The notes beneath the pieces are model-generated. The model saw only the letters and a list, made by a program, of their open reading frames with translations, had not been told where the DNA came from and searched no databases. DNA of 64,000 bases. Origin: Murinocardiopsis flavida. GTDB taxonomy: Bacteria; Actinomycetota; Actinomycetes; Streptosporangiales; Streptosporangiaceae. Below, piece after piece: positions 17,104-25,449 of this stretch. A program made the position numbers and the translations under genes. The DNA lies in contig NZ_PYGA01000013.1 of NCBI RefSeq assembly GCF_003014485.1, positions 62,001 through 126,000 of the forward strand, written 5' to 3'. Within the stretch, counting starts at the first letter, position 1. The number at the start of each line of letters is the position of its first letter.

Positions 17104-18591
17104 CTACCGGGCGCTGCGCTGCGCCGACGAGCCGGCCGGCCCGGAGCGCCGGGCGGGGCCGCGGCGCGACTGGGACTGGCCGCGCCGGCCGCGGTTCGCC
17201 GCGGGGCCGCGCTGGCGCTGGTCGGCCGCCGGGGTCGGAGCCGCGATGGTCACCGGGACACCGGACGGGGTCCTGGCGCCGGTGACCCGGGTCAGCTCGT
17301 CGTCGCCCGGCTGCACGTGGGCCGACTGCGCGGTGATCTTCGCGGCCGCCATCAGCCGCGACATGTCGCGGCGCTGGTTCGGCAGCACCAGGGTGACGAC
17401 GCTGCCGGACTCGCCCGCGCGGGCGGTGCGGCCGCCGCGGTGCAGGTAGTCCTTGTGGTCGGTGGGCGGGTCGATGTTCACGACGAGGTCGAGGCCCTCG
17501 ACGTGGATGCCGCGCGCGGCGACGTTGGTCGCGACCAGCGCGGTGGCGTGCCCGCTCTTGAACTGCTCCAGGGTGCGGTTGCGCTGCGGCTGGGACTTGC
17601 CGCCGTGCAGTGCGGCGGCGCGCACCCCGTTGGACAGCAGGTGCCGGGTCATCCGGTCGACGGCGTGCTTGGTGTCCATGAACATGAGCACCTGGCCGTC
17701 GCGGGCCGCGATGTGCGTGGCAGCGGTGCGCTTGTCGGCGTCGGAGACGTGCAGCACGTGGTGCTCCATCGTGGTGACGGCCCCCGCCGACGGGTCGACC
17801 GAGTGGACCACCGGGTCGGACAGGAACCGGCGCACCAGCTTGTCGACGTTGCGGTCCAGGGTGGCGGAGAACAGCATCCGCTGCCCCTCGGGGCGCACCT
17901 GCTGGAGCAGGGCGGTGACCTGCGGCATGAAGCCCATGTCGGCCATCTGGTCGGCTTCGTCGAGGACGGTGATGCCGACCTGGTCGAGGCGGCAGTCGCC
18001 GCGCTCGATGAGGTCCTTGAGCCGTCCCGGGGTCGCGACGACCACCTCGGCGCCGCTGCGCAGCGCCCCGGCCTGCCGGCCGATGGACATGCCGCCGACG
18101 ACCGTGGCCATGCGCAGCCGGGTCGAGTGGGCGTAGGGGGTGAGGGCGTCGGTGACCTGCTGGGCCAGCTCGCGGGTCGGCACGAGGACCAGCGCCAGCG
18201 GCTGGCGCGACTCGGCGCGCTGCCCGGTGATACGGGCGAGCAGGGCCAGGCCGAAGGCGAGGGTCTTGCCCGACCCGGTGCGGCCGCGGCCCAGGACGTC
18301 CCGGCCGGCCAGCGCGTTGGGCAGGGTCGCCGCCTGGATCGGGAACGGCTCGGTCACACCGTTGCGGGTGAGGGTCGACAGCACCGGGGCCGGCAGGTCC
18401 ATCCCGGCGAAGGTCTCGACGGGGGGCAGTGCGGGGGTCGTGCTGACCGGGAGCGCGAACTCGCCGGTGGGGGCCTGGGCGCCGGGGCGGCCCGCGGGGC
18501 GGGAGCGGGGACGCGGGCGGTCGCCGCCGCGGCCCCCCTGGCCCTGGCCTTGGCGGGCGGGGCGTCCGGTGGAACGGGTGGGGCGGTTCAT
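17104..18591 (-). CDS. DEAD-box ATP-dependent RNA helicase
   Basis: The 495-residue protein has a Gly/Arg-rich tail (1-45), then all helicase motifs: a Q-motif region (FAGMDLPAPVLSTL..GVTEPFPIQ), motif I GRGRTGSGKT, PTRELA, TPGR, LDEADQM, SAT, a C-terminal domain with ALHGGKSQ, VATNVAARGIHVEGLD and HRGGRTARAGESG, and a basic C-terminal tail of about 50 residues that probably binds RNA. It should remodel RNA structure, often in ribosome assembly or cold adaptation. The ATG at 18591 follows GAGGAAGG. The 5' region is long and contains a strong hairpin. Confidence 0.92.
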   Translation of the reverse strand: MNRPTRSTGRPARQGQGQGGRGGDRPRPRSRPAGRPGAQAPTGEFALPVSTTPALPPVETFAGMDLPAPVLSTLTRNGVTEPFPIQAATLPNALAGRDVLGRGRTGSGKTLAFGLALLARITGQRAESRQPLALVLVPTRELAQQVTDALTPYAHSTRLRMATVVGGMSIGRQAGALRSGAEVVVATPGRLKDLIERGDCRLDQVGITVLDEADQMADMGFMPQVTALLQQVRPEGQRMLFSATLDRNVDKLVRRFLSDPVVHSVDPSAGAVTTMEHHVLHVSDADKRTAATHIAARDGQVLMFMDTKHAVDRMTRHLLSNGVRAAALHGGKSQPQRNRTLEQFKSGHATALVATNVAARGIHVEGLDLVVNIDPPTDHKDYLHRGGRTARAGESGSVVTLVLPNQRRDMSRLMAAAKITAQSAHVQPGDDELTRVTGARTPSGVPVTIAAPTPAADQRQRGPAANRGRRGQSQSRRGPARRSGPAGSSAQRSAR

Positions 18592-19315
18592 ACGGAACCT
18601 TCCTCGACAGGGCACGTTGCGAGGAAGCCCGGGCGGCACGAAGCCGCGAACGGAGTCACAAGAACGAACCGGAGAATGCGAAGCGCGAACGGGATTCAAC
18701 CGCGTAACGGCATCGGTACGGTCGGCGCCTGCCGAAGAGCGGCGGCCGGAATGCCTGACCGTGGTGTGGTGCCGACTCTTGCTCGGATGGCGGCGGCCTG
18801 GGGCCGCGCCATGAGGACCGGGCCCGCGCTTCGCAGTGCGGGCCGCACCCTCGTATCAGAGCAGACGATCACCAACGTAACACGCAGGCGGCCGCGGTGG
18901 GGGATTCAAGATCGTTAGCGTTGTCACACCACGTCGCCGTGCCGCGGCGGGGCGCCGTACCCCTGCCGCGCGGGGTCCCGGCCGCAGCGGAACACGCCCA
19001 GGGCCCCGGCGACGCACATCCGGGGGTTTCCGCGGTGATCTCCGCGCGGTCGGCGGATCTCCCGGTGAGCGGGCGGAATTCGGTCGGCGAGTTCTTTTCC
19101 ACGGCCCCTGTGCCGAAGCGTTGTCCGGCGTGTTTTCGCAGGTCAGAAAAACGTGAACATCGCATTCGCGTTTGACCGGGCCGCCTCCGATCGCCAAGGA
19201 TGAATCGTCCGCGGCCGAACGACCCGATTCCGGGTCTCTTCGTCATGCCCGGATACCGCCCGCCGGTTTCCCGGCGGGCGATCGATCCCCCTGAGCAGGG
19301 CGGAAAGGAGCAACG
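18592..19315. other. 724-bp region with probable long leader of the helicase gene
   Basis: No supportable gene is seen. Toward the helicase the strand carries a possible -10 (TGATAC) near 18852-18857. Directly downstream lies a hairpin with GGCCCGC (18821-18827) and GCGGGCC (18838-18844), leaving roughly 250 nt of possible untranslated leader. Long leaders with attenuator-like hairpins are known for some DEAD-box helicase genes. The right part (18940-19300) contains the NmrA-like gene's control region and an AAGGAG ribosome site at its end. Confidence 0.4.
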
Positions 19316-20167
19316 ATGCCGATCCTGGTCACCGGTGCCACCGGAACGGTCGGCGGCGTCCTGGTCCGGCGGCTCGTCGAGGCCGGCCACGAGGTCCGCG
19401 CGCTGACCCGCGACCCCGCGTCCCCAGCCGCGGCGCGGCTGCCGAAAGAGGTCGAGGTGGTCCAGGGGGACTTCGGCTCACCCGGGACCCTGGTCCCGGC
19501 CTTCCGCGGCGTCGAGCGGATGCACCTGGTCGCGCAGGACGGGTACGGCGCGCTGATGACCGGCGGGCGGATCCTGGAGCTGGCGGAGCAGGCCGGCGTG
19601 CGCCGCATCACCCACCTCGGCCACAACGACACGAGCAGGGACGACGACGATCCGATGGAGGCCGACCACCGCGCGCTGCACCGCGCCATCGAGGCGTCGG
19701 GGCTGGAGTGGACCCACGTGTGGCCCGGCGAGTTCATGGCGAACACGCTGGAATGGGCGGGGTCGATCGCGGCGGAGGGCGTCGTCCGGGCGCCCTTCGG
19801 CGACTGGAACACCGCGCTGGTCCACGAGGCCGACATCGCGGCGGTCGCCATGGCGGCACTGCTGGAGGACGGGCACGCGGGGAAGGCGTACCAGCCCACC
19901 GGCCCCGAGCCGGTGCGGCGCCGCGACGCCGTGCGGATGATCGGCGACGCCCTCGGGAAGCCCGTCGAGTACATCGAACTGACCGCCGAGCAGGCGCGGG
20001 AGCACTGGGCCGACACCTACCCGCCGGAGGTCATCGAGTGGTTCCTGGAGATGGGCGAGGACACGCCGGACATGGGCTGGGTGTCGCCGGACGTCGAAGC
20101 GGTCACCGGGCGCCCCGCGCTCGGCTTCGCACAGTGGGCCGTTGAGCACGCCGACGACTTCCGGTGA
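19316..20167 (+). CDS. NAD(P)-binding NmrA-like protein
   Basis: The 283-residue protein is an atypical SDR of the NmrA/HSCARG type. It begins ILVTGATGTVGGVLVRRL (nucleotide-binding GATGTVG), has RALTRDP as a likely NADP phosphate-binding site, and lacks a YxxxK catalytic pair. Such proteins act as redox sensors or as NAD(P)H:quinone oxidoreductase-like enzymes. AAGGAG precedes the ATG. The gene is single and followed by a 34-bp perfect palindrome. Confidence 0.75.
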   Translation: MPILVTGATGTVGGVLVRRLVEAGHEVRALTRDPASPAAARLPKEVEVVQGDFGSPGTLVPAFRGVERMHLVAQDGYGALMTGGRILELAEQAGVRRITHLGHNDTSRDDDDPMEADHRALHRAIEASGLEWTHVWPGEFMANTLEWAGSIAAEGVVRAPFGDWNTALVHEADIAAVAMAALLEDGHAGKAYQPTGPEPVRRRDAVRMIGDALGKPVEYIELTAEQAREHWADTYPPEVIEWFLEMGEDTPDMGWVSPDVEAVTGRPALGFAQWAVEHADDFR

Positions 20168-20170
20168 CAC

Positions 20171-20204
20171 CGGGTCCCGGTCCGGCGCGCCGGACCGGGA
20201 CCCG
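20171..20204 (+). terminator. 34-bp perfect palindrome, terminator of the NmrA-like gene
   Basis: CGGGTCCCGGTCCGGCG is followed directly by its exact complement, beginning 4 bp after the stop codon. As RNA it forms a very stable hairpin with a minimal loop. It also separates this gene from the leaderless adenosine deaminase gene. Confidence 0.75.
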
Positions 20205-20261
20205 CCGGGCGCCGCGGGAACCGGCGGAGAAAACCCGAGGCGCCCGGGCATGGCGCGTCGT

Positions 20262-20267
20262 TAGGCT
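20262..20267 (+). promoter_or_regulatory. -10 box (TAGGCT) for a leaderless transcript
   Basis: TAGGCT ends 7 bp before ATG 20275, where no ribosome-binding sequence is seen. The geometry suggests a leaderless adenosine deaminase mRNA. Confidence 0.5.
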
Positions 20268-20274
20268 CGCGGCC

Positions 20275-21270
20275 ATGCGCGACCTCGATGCCCTGCCAAA
20301 GGCCCACCTGCACGTCCACCTGGAGAGCACAGTGCGCCCGGAGACGCTCAGGGAGATCGGCGCGGCGAACGGCGTGGCGGTGCCCGACCCGCCCTCCGGC
20401 GAGCGGCCGTTCGCCGGCTTCCGCCAGTTCGCCGACCACGGCACCCTCGTCCGCGACTGCCTGCGGCGCCCGGAGGACTTCGCCCGGGTCGCGGCGGAGT
20501 TCTGCGCGGACGAGGCGGCCCGCGGCACCCGCTACGCCGAGGTGACCTTCACGGCGGCCTCGCACGGCGAACGGCTCGGCCGGCCGGAGATGCCCCTTGC
20601 CGCGGTGCTCGACGGCCTCGCCGCGGGACAGGCCGAGCACGGCATCGAGTGCGGGGTGATCCTCGACCACTCCCGGCGGCGGTCGGTCGAGCGCGCCTGG
20701 GCGACGCTCGGCCTGGCGCGCAGGTTCGCGGCCGACGGCGTGGTCGCCATCGGCATGGCGGGGGACGAGGCCCATCCGCTCGCCCCGTTCGCCGAGGTCA
20801 TCGCCGCCGCTGCGGACGCGGGGGTGCACCTGGTGCACCACGCCGGTGAGAGCAGCGGGGCCGCGAGCATCCGCGAGGCGATCGGCATCGGCCGGGCGGA
20901 GCGCCTCGGCCACGGCATCCGCGTGCTGGACGACCCCGGGCTGGTCGCGGAGGTGCGGGACCGCGCGATCCCGCTGGAGGTGTGCCCGTCGTCCAACGTC
21001 GCCCTCGGCCTGGCCGACTCCTTCGCCGCGCACCCGCTGCCGGCGCTGCGCGCCGCCGGCCTGGCGGTGACCCTGAACACCGACGTCCCCTCGGTCACCG
21101 GCACCACGCTGACCGGGGAGTTCACCCGGGTGCGCGAGGTGTTCGGCGCCACCGACGCCGAACTCGCCGGGTTGGCGCGGGCGGGCATCGACGCCTCGTT
21201 CGCCCCCGAGCCGACCAAGGCGCGGCTGCGCGGCGCGGCGGCGGCCTGGCTCGCCGCCCCCGCAGCCTAG
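20275..21270 (+). CDS. Adenosine deaminase family protein
   Basis: The 331-residue protein has the metal-dependent deaminase barrel: LPKAHLHVHLESTVRPETL with the HxH zinc ligands, the central HHAGES element (about 186-191), LGHGI with another conserved His, and PLEVCPSSNVALGLADS followed by VTLNTDVPSVTGTTLTGEF, where the late Asp binds zinc. These belong to adenosine/adenine/AMP deaminases. It could be adenosine deaminase or a related aminohydrolase; the SNVALG loop is close to true adenosine deaminases (usually SNxxTG), so substrate specificity is not certain. It converges on the Tag gene. Confidence 0.8.
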   Translation: MRDLDALPKAHLHVHLESTVRPETLREIGAANGVAVPDPPSGERPFAGFRQFADHGTLVRDCLRRPEDFARVAAEFCADEAARGTRYAEVTFTAASHGERLGRPEMPLAAVLDGLAAGQAEHGIECGVILDHSRRRSVERAWATLGLARRFAADGVVAIGMAGDEAHPLAPFAEVIAAAADAGVHLVHHAGESSGAASIREAIGIGRAERLGHGIRVLDDPGLVAEVRDRAIPLEVCPSSNVALGLADSFAAHPLPALRAAGLAVTLNTDVPSVTGTTLTGEFTRVREVFGATDAELAGLARAGIDASFAPEPTKARLRGAAAAWLAAPAA

Positions 21271-21311
21271 GTGTACTGACCTGAGAGGTGAGGTACGCGC
21301 CCGGTGCCGGG

Positions 21312-21965
21312 TCAGCCCGCGGCCCACACGCCGGACGTGCCCCGGCGGTGGCTGCCGACCAGGTGGGTGTCGACCATGCCGATAGCCTCCATGAGGGCGA
21401 ACATCGTGGTGGGCCCCACGAACGCGAACCCCTTGCCGCGCAGCGCCTTGGACAGCGCCGCCGATTCCGCGGACCGGGTGGGGACCTCCTCGACGGTGCG
21501 CGGCTCAGGCGTTGCCGCCGGAGCGAACGACCAGACGAAGTCGGCCAGCCCGCCCTCGGCGCGCAGCGCGATGACGGCCCGCGCGTTGGTGATGGCGGCG
21601 CGGACCTTGCGGTCGTTGCGGACGATCCCCGAGTCGCCCATGAGGCGCGCGACGTCGTCCTCGGTGTAGCGGGCCACGGTGTCGGGGTCGAAGCCGTCGA
21701 ACGCGGCCCGGAACGCCGGCCGCTTGCGCAGGATGGTCGCCCATGACAGCCCGGCCTGGAACGCCTCCAGGCTGATGCGCTCGTAGAGGCCCTGCTCGTC
21801 GCGGACCGGCATCCCCCACTCGGTGTCGTAGTAGTCGCGCAGCAGCGGGTCGGTGGCGGCCCACGGCGGCCGGGCCAGGCCGTCGGCGCCGATCACGGCC
21901 CCCGTGGCGGCGGGCGGCGCCGTGCCGGGGGCGGCGGGCGCCGCCGGTTCGTCGATGCGGTCCAT
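21312..21965 (-). CDS. tag: DNA-3-methyladenine glycosylase I (Tag) lacking the zinc-snap residues
   Basis: The 217-residue protein aligns clearly with Tag: DTEWGMPVRDE, ISLEAFQAGLSWATILRKRPAFR with the conserved Glu67, then ARLMGDSGIVRNDRKVRAAITNARAV and FVGPTTMFALMEAIGMVDTHLVGSH. Tag excises 3-methyladenine from alkylated DNA. In E. coli Tag a zinc snap ties the ends through two Cys and two His; here the first Cys position reads Pro (RPPWA), the first His reads Tyr (YYDTEW) and the last Cys reads Ser (GSHRR). An N-terminal extension of about 30 Ala/Pro-rich residues is present. The start at 21965 follows GAAGAGG. Confidence 0.82.
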   Translation of the reverse strand: MDRIDEPAAPAAPGTAPPAATGAVIGADGLARPPWAATDPLLRDYYDTEWGMPVRDEQGLYERISLEAFQAGLSWATILRKRPAFRAAFDGFDPDTVARYTEDDVARLMGDSGIVRNDRKVRAAITNARAVIALRAEGGLADFVWSFAPAATPEPRTVEEVPTRSAESAALSKALRGKGFAFVGPTTMFALMEAIGMVDTHLVGSHRRGTSGVWAAG

Positions 21966-22162
21966 GAGCCCTCTTCGGTGGTGCGCGGACAGGGTGGGGC
22001 GCGCGGCGGCGCGCCCCCGTCGAGGGTAGCCGCGGTGCCCGGTCCGCGGCGGCTGACAGCGATCTGTGCGCGGCCTGGCGCCGCGGTCGGCGAGCCTTCG
22101 GATGCCGGCGGGCGGACCGCGTTGCGCCCCCGCCGGGACGATGACGATCGAACGGAGACGCA

Positions 22163-23440
22163 ATGACCGACCTGCCGGACCTCGCGACCTGGGTCCGCGA
22201 CCACGCCTTCACCGCGGAGACGCTGGACCCGAGCGCCCCGCTGGACGACCTGGAGCCGCTGCGCGCCCTGGTCGGCGACGCCCGCGTCGTCGCGATCGGC
22301 GAGAGCTCCCACCTGGTCAAGGAGTTCTACCTGTTCCGGCACCGCATGCTGAGGTTCCTCGCCGAGCGCTGCGGCTTCACGGTGCTCGCCTTCGAGGCGC
22401 CCTTCACGGAGGCCCATGCCGTCGACTCCTACGTGCGCGGCGGCCCGGGGACGGCGGCGGCGGTCGCCGCCGAGGGGATCGCCATGGGCCTGGGCGACTG
22501 CGCGGAAATGCACGACCTGCTGGACTGGATGCGCGAGTACAACCGCACGGCCGCCGTCCCGCTGGGCTTCGCCGGGCTCGACGTGCCCGGGTCGCTCGGC
22601 TCGCCGCTCCCCGCGCTGCACGTCCTCGACGGGTACGTGCGCTGGGCCGAACCGGACGCGCTCGGGCTGGTGGAGCGCGCCACGGAACTGGCCGGGCGCT
22701 TCCACGGCGGCGGAATCGCCCCCATGGAGTACTACAGCGGCCTGCCGCAGGCCGACCGGGACGAGCTGACGGTGCTGCTGAGCCGGCTGCTGTCGCGGGT
22801 GGAGATCGCGGCCGCGGCCGGCAGGGGCGGCGAGCGGCGGCGCGAGCACTCCTCGGCACTGCACCACCTGCGCGGCGCCTGGAAGCTCGACCACGCCCAC
22901 CGGGAGATCGCCGAGTACGGGATCGAGTCGGCGTCGTCCACCCGGGACGCCTTCCTCGCGGAATCGGTACTGCGGCTGCTGGACGAGGGCGGCCCGGACA
23001 CCAGGGTCGTGGTCGCCTGCCACAACTGGCACATCCAGCGGACCGAGGTCGAGCAGGAGGGCCCCTACGTGATGCGGCCCCAGGGCAACCACCTCGCGGC
23101 GGAGCTCGGCAACGACTACGTCGCGATCGGTGTCACCTCGGGCACCGGGGACACGGGCTACTTCCACGGCGCCCCGGAGACGCCGCTGGGGTTCGAGTTC
23201 CGCGCGATGCCGCTGCCGCCGCCCGAGAAGAACAGCATCGAGGCGGCGTTCGACACCCGGCACCCGCTGGCGGTCGCCGACCTGCGCGCCGCCCGCGGCG
23301 CGGTCCGCGACGGCGACTCCGTCCGGGGGATGCGCATGGTGGAGTACTTCCTCGACCTGCCGGTCATGGCCGCGTTCGACGCCGTGGCGCACGTCGCGCA
23401 GACCCACCGCGCGACGCCGGGCGCCCCGGCGCCCGGCTGA
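22163..23440 (+). CDS. Erythromycin-esterase-like protein
   Basis: The 425-residue protein has the Ere fold signatures: AIGESSHLVKEFYLFRHRML with Glu47 and His50 (the metal or water-activating pair of EreA/EreB/EreC), LAFEAPFTEAHAVDSYV, and later CHNWHIQR with another conserved His. True Ere enzymes hydrolyse the macrolide lactone, but most chromosomal homologues have unknown substrates, so a resistance claim is not justified. The AATGACC start follows GGAGACGC. It is divergent from tag and ends at a bidirectional terminator. Confidence 0.75.
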   Translation: MTDLPDLATWVRDHAFTAETLDPSAPLDDLEPLRALVGDARVVAIGESSHLVKEFYLFRHRMLRFLAERCGFTVLAFEAPFTEAHAVDSYVRGGPGTAAAVAAEGIAMGLGDCAEMHDLLDWMREYNRTAAVPLGFAGLDVPGSLGSPLPALHVLDGYVRWAEPDALGLVERATELAGRFHGGGIAPMEYYSGLPQADRDELTVLLSRLLSRVEIAAAAGRGGERRREHSSALHHLRGAWKLDHAHREIAEYGIESASSTRDAFLAESVLRLLDEGGPDTRVVVACHNWHIQRTEVEQEGPYVMRPQGNHLAAELGNDYVAIGVTSGTGDTGYFHGAPETPLGFEFRAMPLPPPEKNSIEAAFDTRHPLAVADLRAARGAVRDGDSVRGMRMVEYFLDLPVMAAFDAVAHVAQTHRATPGAPAPG

Positions 23441-23444
23441 GCGT

Positions 23445-23475
23445 GCGGGAGCCCGCCCGCCGGGCGGGCTCCCGC
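23445..23475. terminator. Bidirectional terminator hairpin
   Basis: Arms of 15 bp (GCGGGAGCCCGCCCG and its complement) meet around a single C, giving a 14-bp stem with a 3-nt loop. It fills the gap between the stop of the esterase-like gene and the stop of the convergent lipoprotein gene. Confidence 0.85.
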
Positions 23476-23940
23476 CTACTCCGGCTGGGTGACGGTGAGG
23501 TCGACGGCGCTGCCGCTGCCGCCCGCCGGGGCCGGATCGTCCTCGGACTTCCGGCCGGCGCGCACCTCGTCGATGGCGATGGTGATGCCGTTGTCGAGGG
23601 TGATCACGTCGCCCTTCGCGCCCTTGCGGACCAGCGGCGACCGCTTCTCGATGCCGGGGCCGGTGATCGAGAGCGACGCGGTGCCCTCGCGCACCGAGAT
23701 GAGCCCGATCTTCAGCGCGCCGACCCGCTTGCGGGTGGTCTGCTCGAGGGTCGCCGCCGCCTCGGAGCCGGGCTCCACCGCGGGCGACGGGTCGAAGGTG
23801 CGGCGCTCGGGGGTCGCCTCACTCATGGCGGAGGGTTCGTCCACGCCGTCGTCCTCGCTTCCGGTGCTGCACGCCGCGGTGAACGACACCAGGGCTGCGG
23901 TGAGGGCCAGTACTGCCAGCGCGGTTCGCCGGTTGCGCAT
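23476..23940 (-). CDS. Putative lipoprotein paired with the calpain-like protease
   Basis: The 154-residue protein has a lipoprotein-like signal (MRNRRTALAVLALTAALVSF then TAAC) with Cys24 as the probable lipidated residue. The -3 Thr is unusual. After an acidic, low-complexity stretch (25-65) comes a beta-rich region (VGALKIGLISVREGTASLSI, VITLDNGITIAIDEVRAG) and an acidic C-terminus. I recognise no family. It starts 3 bp after the calpain-like gene ends, so both proteins are made from one mRNA and both should be at the outer face of the membrane. A role as regulator, inhibitor or anchor of the protease is possible but unproven. Confidence 0.65.
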   Translation of the reverse strand: MRNRRTALAVLALTAALVSFTAACSTGSEDDGVDEPSAMSEATPERRTFDPSPAVEPGSEAAATLEQTTRKRVGALKIGLISVREGTASLSITGPGIEKRSPLVRKGAKGDVITLDNGITIAIDEVRAGRKSEDDPAPAGGSGSAVDLTVTQPE

Positions 23941-23943
23941 GGG

Positions 23944-25293
23944 TCAGTCCTTCCCGAGTGAGTTGGTGTCGACGCTCTGCAAATGCGACTGGAACTCGTC
24001 CATGGTCACGGAGACCTCGTGGCCCCACGGGTTGTACAGGGTCACCCGGCCGTCCTTGGCGCCCTTCACGATATAGGCGTGCCCGGGGACGAGGGTGTCG
24101 TCCTTGTACCGCTCGCCGTCGGCGTCGTCCTCGGGCTTGGTCGTGACGCTGACGGCTGTCTTGGGGTCGCCGGTCGCCCATTCGTTGATCTGGCTCTCCG
24201 ACACGTCGCCGGGGTCGTGCTCTTCGCTGTCGTGGCCGGTGATGGTCTCCATGGCGTCGGAGGGGAAGCCGCCCTCGATCTCGCCGAAGCTGCCCTCCTT
24301 CTCCGCGTACGCCTTCTCCAGGATCGCGGGCCACATGACCGCGTCCGACCCGGGGTCGGCGAACTCGGCGCTGCCGTCCTCGCCCATGACGAGGTCGGGG
24401 GTGACCGTCACCGATTCGCCGTCGGGGAACTCGACGGTGTAGGTGCCGTTGGAGTTCGGCTTGATCATGTCGCGGATGATTTCGGGATCGGTGTCGGCCA
24501 CGGCGCCGAACCCGGAGAGCCACCAGCAGTCGCCGAGGCCGCCCTGCTCGATGTCGTCCGAGGAGATCTCGCCCTTCTCCGGGTAGAGGCGCCCACCGGG
24601 GACCTCGCCGTACGCGAGGTCGTTCGACCGGTGCTCGGGGCTCTTCTTCTTCACGTCGTCCTCGATGTCGGCGAAGGACGGCTCGATCTTGTCGGGCGCG
24701 ATCTGATGGAGGCGGCGCAGGTTGTCGATGTCGAGCTTGCGCAGCGTGATCTCGCGGACGCCGTCCTGGTCGAGGAGTTCGCGGATCTCGTCGGCCGAGA
24801 GGCTGTGGTAAAGGGCCGCCAGTTCCTCGGCGGTCATGTCCTTCATGATCTCTTCGGGCGCCGTCGGCTTCCCCCACGAGCCGGGGTTGTACCAGTCGGA
24901 GTCGTCGTTCAGGTACTCCTTGATGGCCTCGATGTCGTCCTCGGCGGACTCGAACGCCTCGTCGTCGGGGCGGCCCGGAGCAGGGGGCTGGTTCGGCGAG
25001 CCGCCGCCCGACCCGGAATCGGGCTTGTCGGGCTTGCCGTACACCTCGTCGCGGTCGCCGCCGCCGTCATCGGGCTCGGGGGCGGGCTCCTCGCAGTCGC
25101 CGCCGGTCAGCTCGCAGACGGCGGCGGTCACGCTCGCGGTGAACGACGTGTTGAGCACGGCGGCGGTCAGCCCGGCGGCGAGGACGCCGACGAGGATGAC
25201 GACGGCGCTGTACTCGGCGATGCCCGCGCCGATATCGGACCGCAGGCGTGCGGCGGGTCGGCGTGGCGCGTGGGGCCTGCTCGATCGAGGCAC
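23944..25293 (-). CDS. Calpain-type (C2) cysteine protease with Flp-pilin-like N-terminus
   Basis: The 449-residue protein has a basic start, then GAGIAEYSAVVILVGVLAAG (22-41), which fits the type IVb prepilin motif G-x4-E-Y (Gly22, Glu27, Tyr28) followed by a membrane helix. An acidic Gly/Pro-rich linker (66-115) and a mostly helical acidic segment follow. The protease domain carries all calpain signatures: Cys256 in GGLGDCWWLSG, WPAILEKAYAEKEG, His405 in PGHAYIVKG and Asn421 in LYNPWG. No calcium-binding EF-hand is recognisable, though the protein is very acidic. It is probably membrane-anchored with an external protease domain. GTG 25293 is the only in-frame start before the motif. It is cotranscribed with the lipoprotein gene. 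Confidence 0.78.
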   Translation of the reverse strand: MPRSSRPHAPRRPAARLRSDIGAGIAEYSAVVILVGVLAAGLTAAVLNTSFTASVTAAVCELTGGDCEEPAPEPDDGGGDRDEVYGKPDKPDSGSGGGSPNQPPAPGRPDDEAFESAEDDIEAIKEYLNDDSDWYNPGSWGKPTAPEEIMKDMTAEELAALYHSLSADEIRELLDQDGVREITLRKLDIDNLRRLHQIAPDKIEPSFADIEDDVKKKSPEHRSNDLAYGEVPGGRLYPEKGEISSDDIEQGGLGDCWWLSGFGAVADTDPEIIRDMIKPNSNGTYTVEFPDGESVTVTPDLVMGEDGSAEFADPGSDAVMWPAILEKAYAEKEGSFGEIEGGFPSDAMETITGHDSEEHDPGDVSESQINEWATGDPKTAVSVTTKPEDDADGERYKDDTLVPGHAYIVKGAKDGRVTLYNPWGHEVSVTMDEFQSHLQSVDTNSLGKD

Positions 25294-25449
25294 GTTTCGG
25301 GGGCTTTCTCGTCGCGACGCGGCGCCGCGGCGGGACTGCCCGCGGGCGAGCGCAAATGGGGAGAACGCGGCTCAAACTATCTGCGGGAATGCCGGCGCGG
25401 GTAGGGGCCGCAGGCCCAAATCGCAGGTGGCGGCGGTGGGACCAGGGCC

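Noticed and set aside
22163-23440. Macrolide resistance esterase
   Set aside because: Key Glu and His are present, but the family is broad and no macrolide genes are near.
23983-25404. A 473-codon plus-strand frame opposite the calpain-like gene
   Set aside because: It is Val/Gly/Leu-rich mirror coding; the minus-strand frame carries complete calpain motifs.
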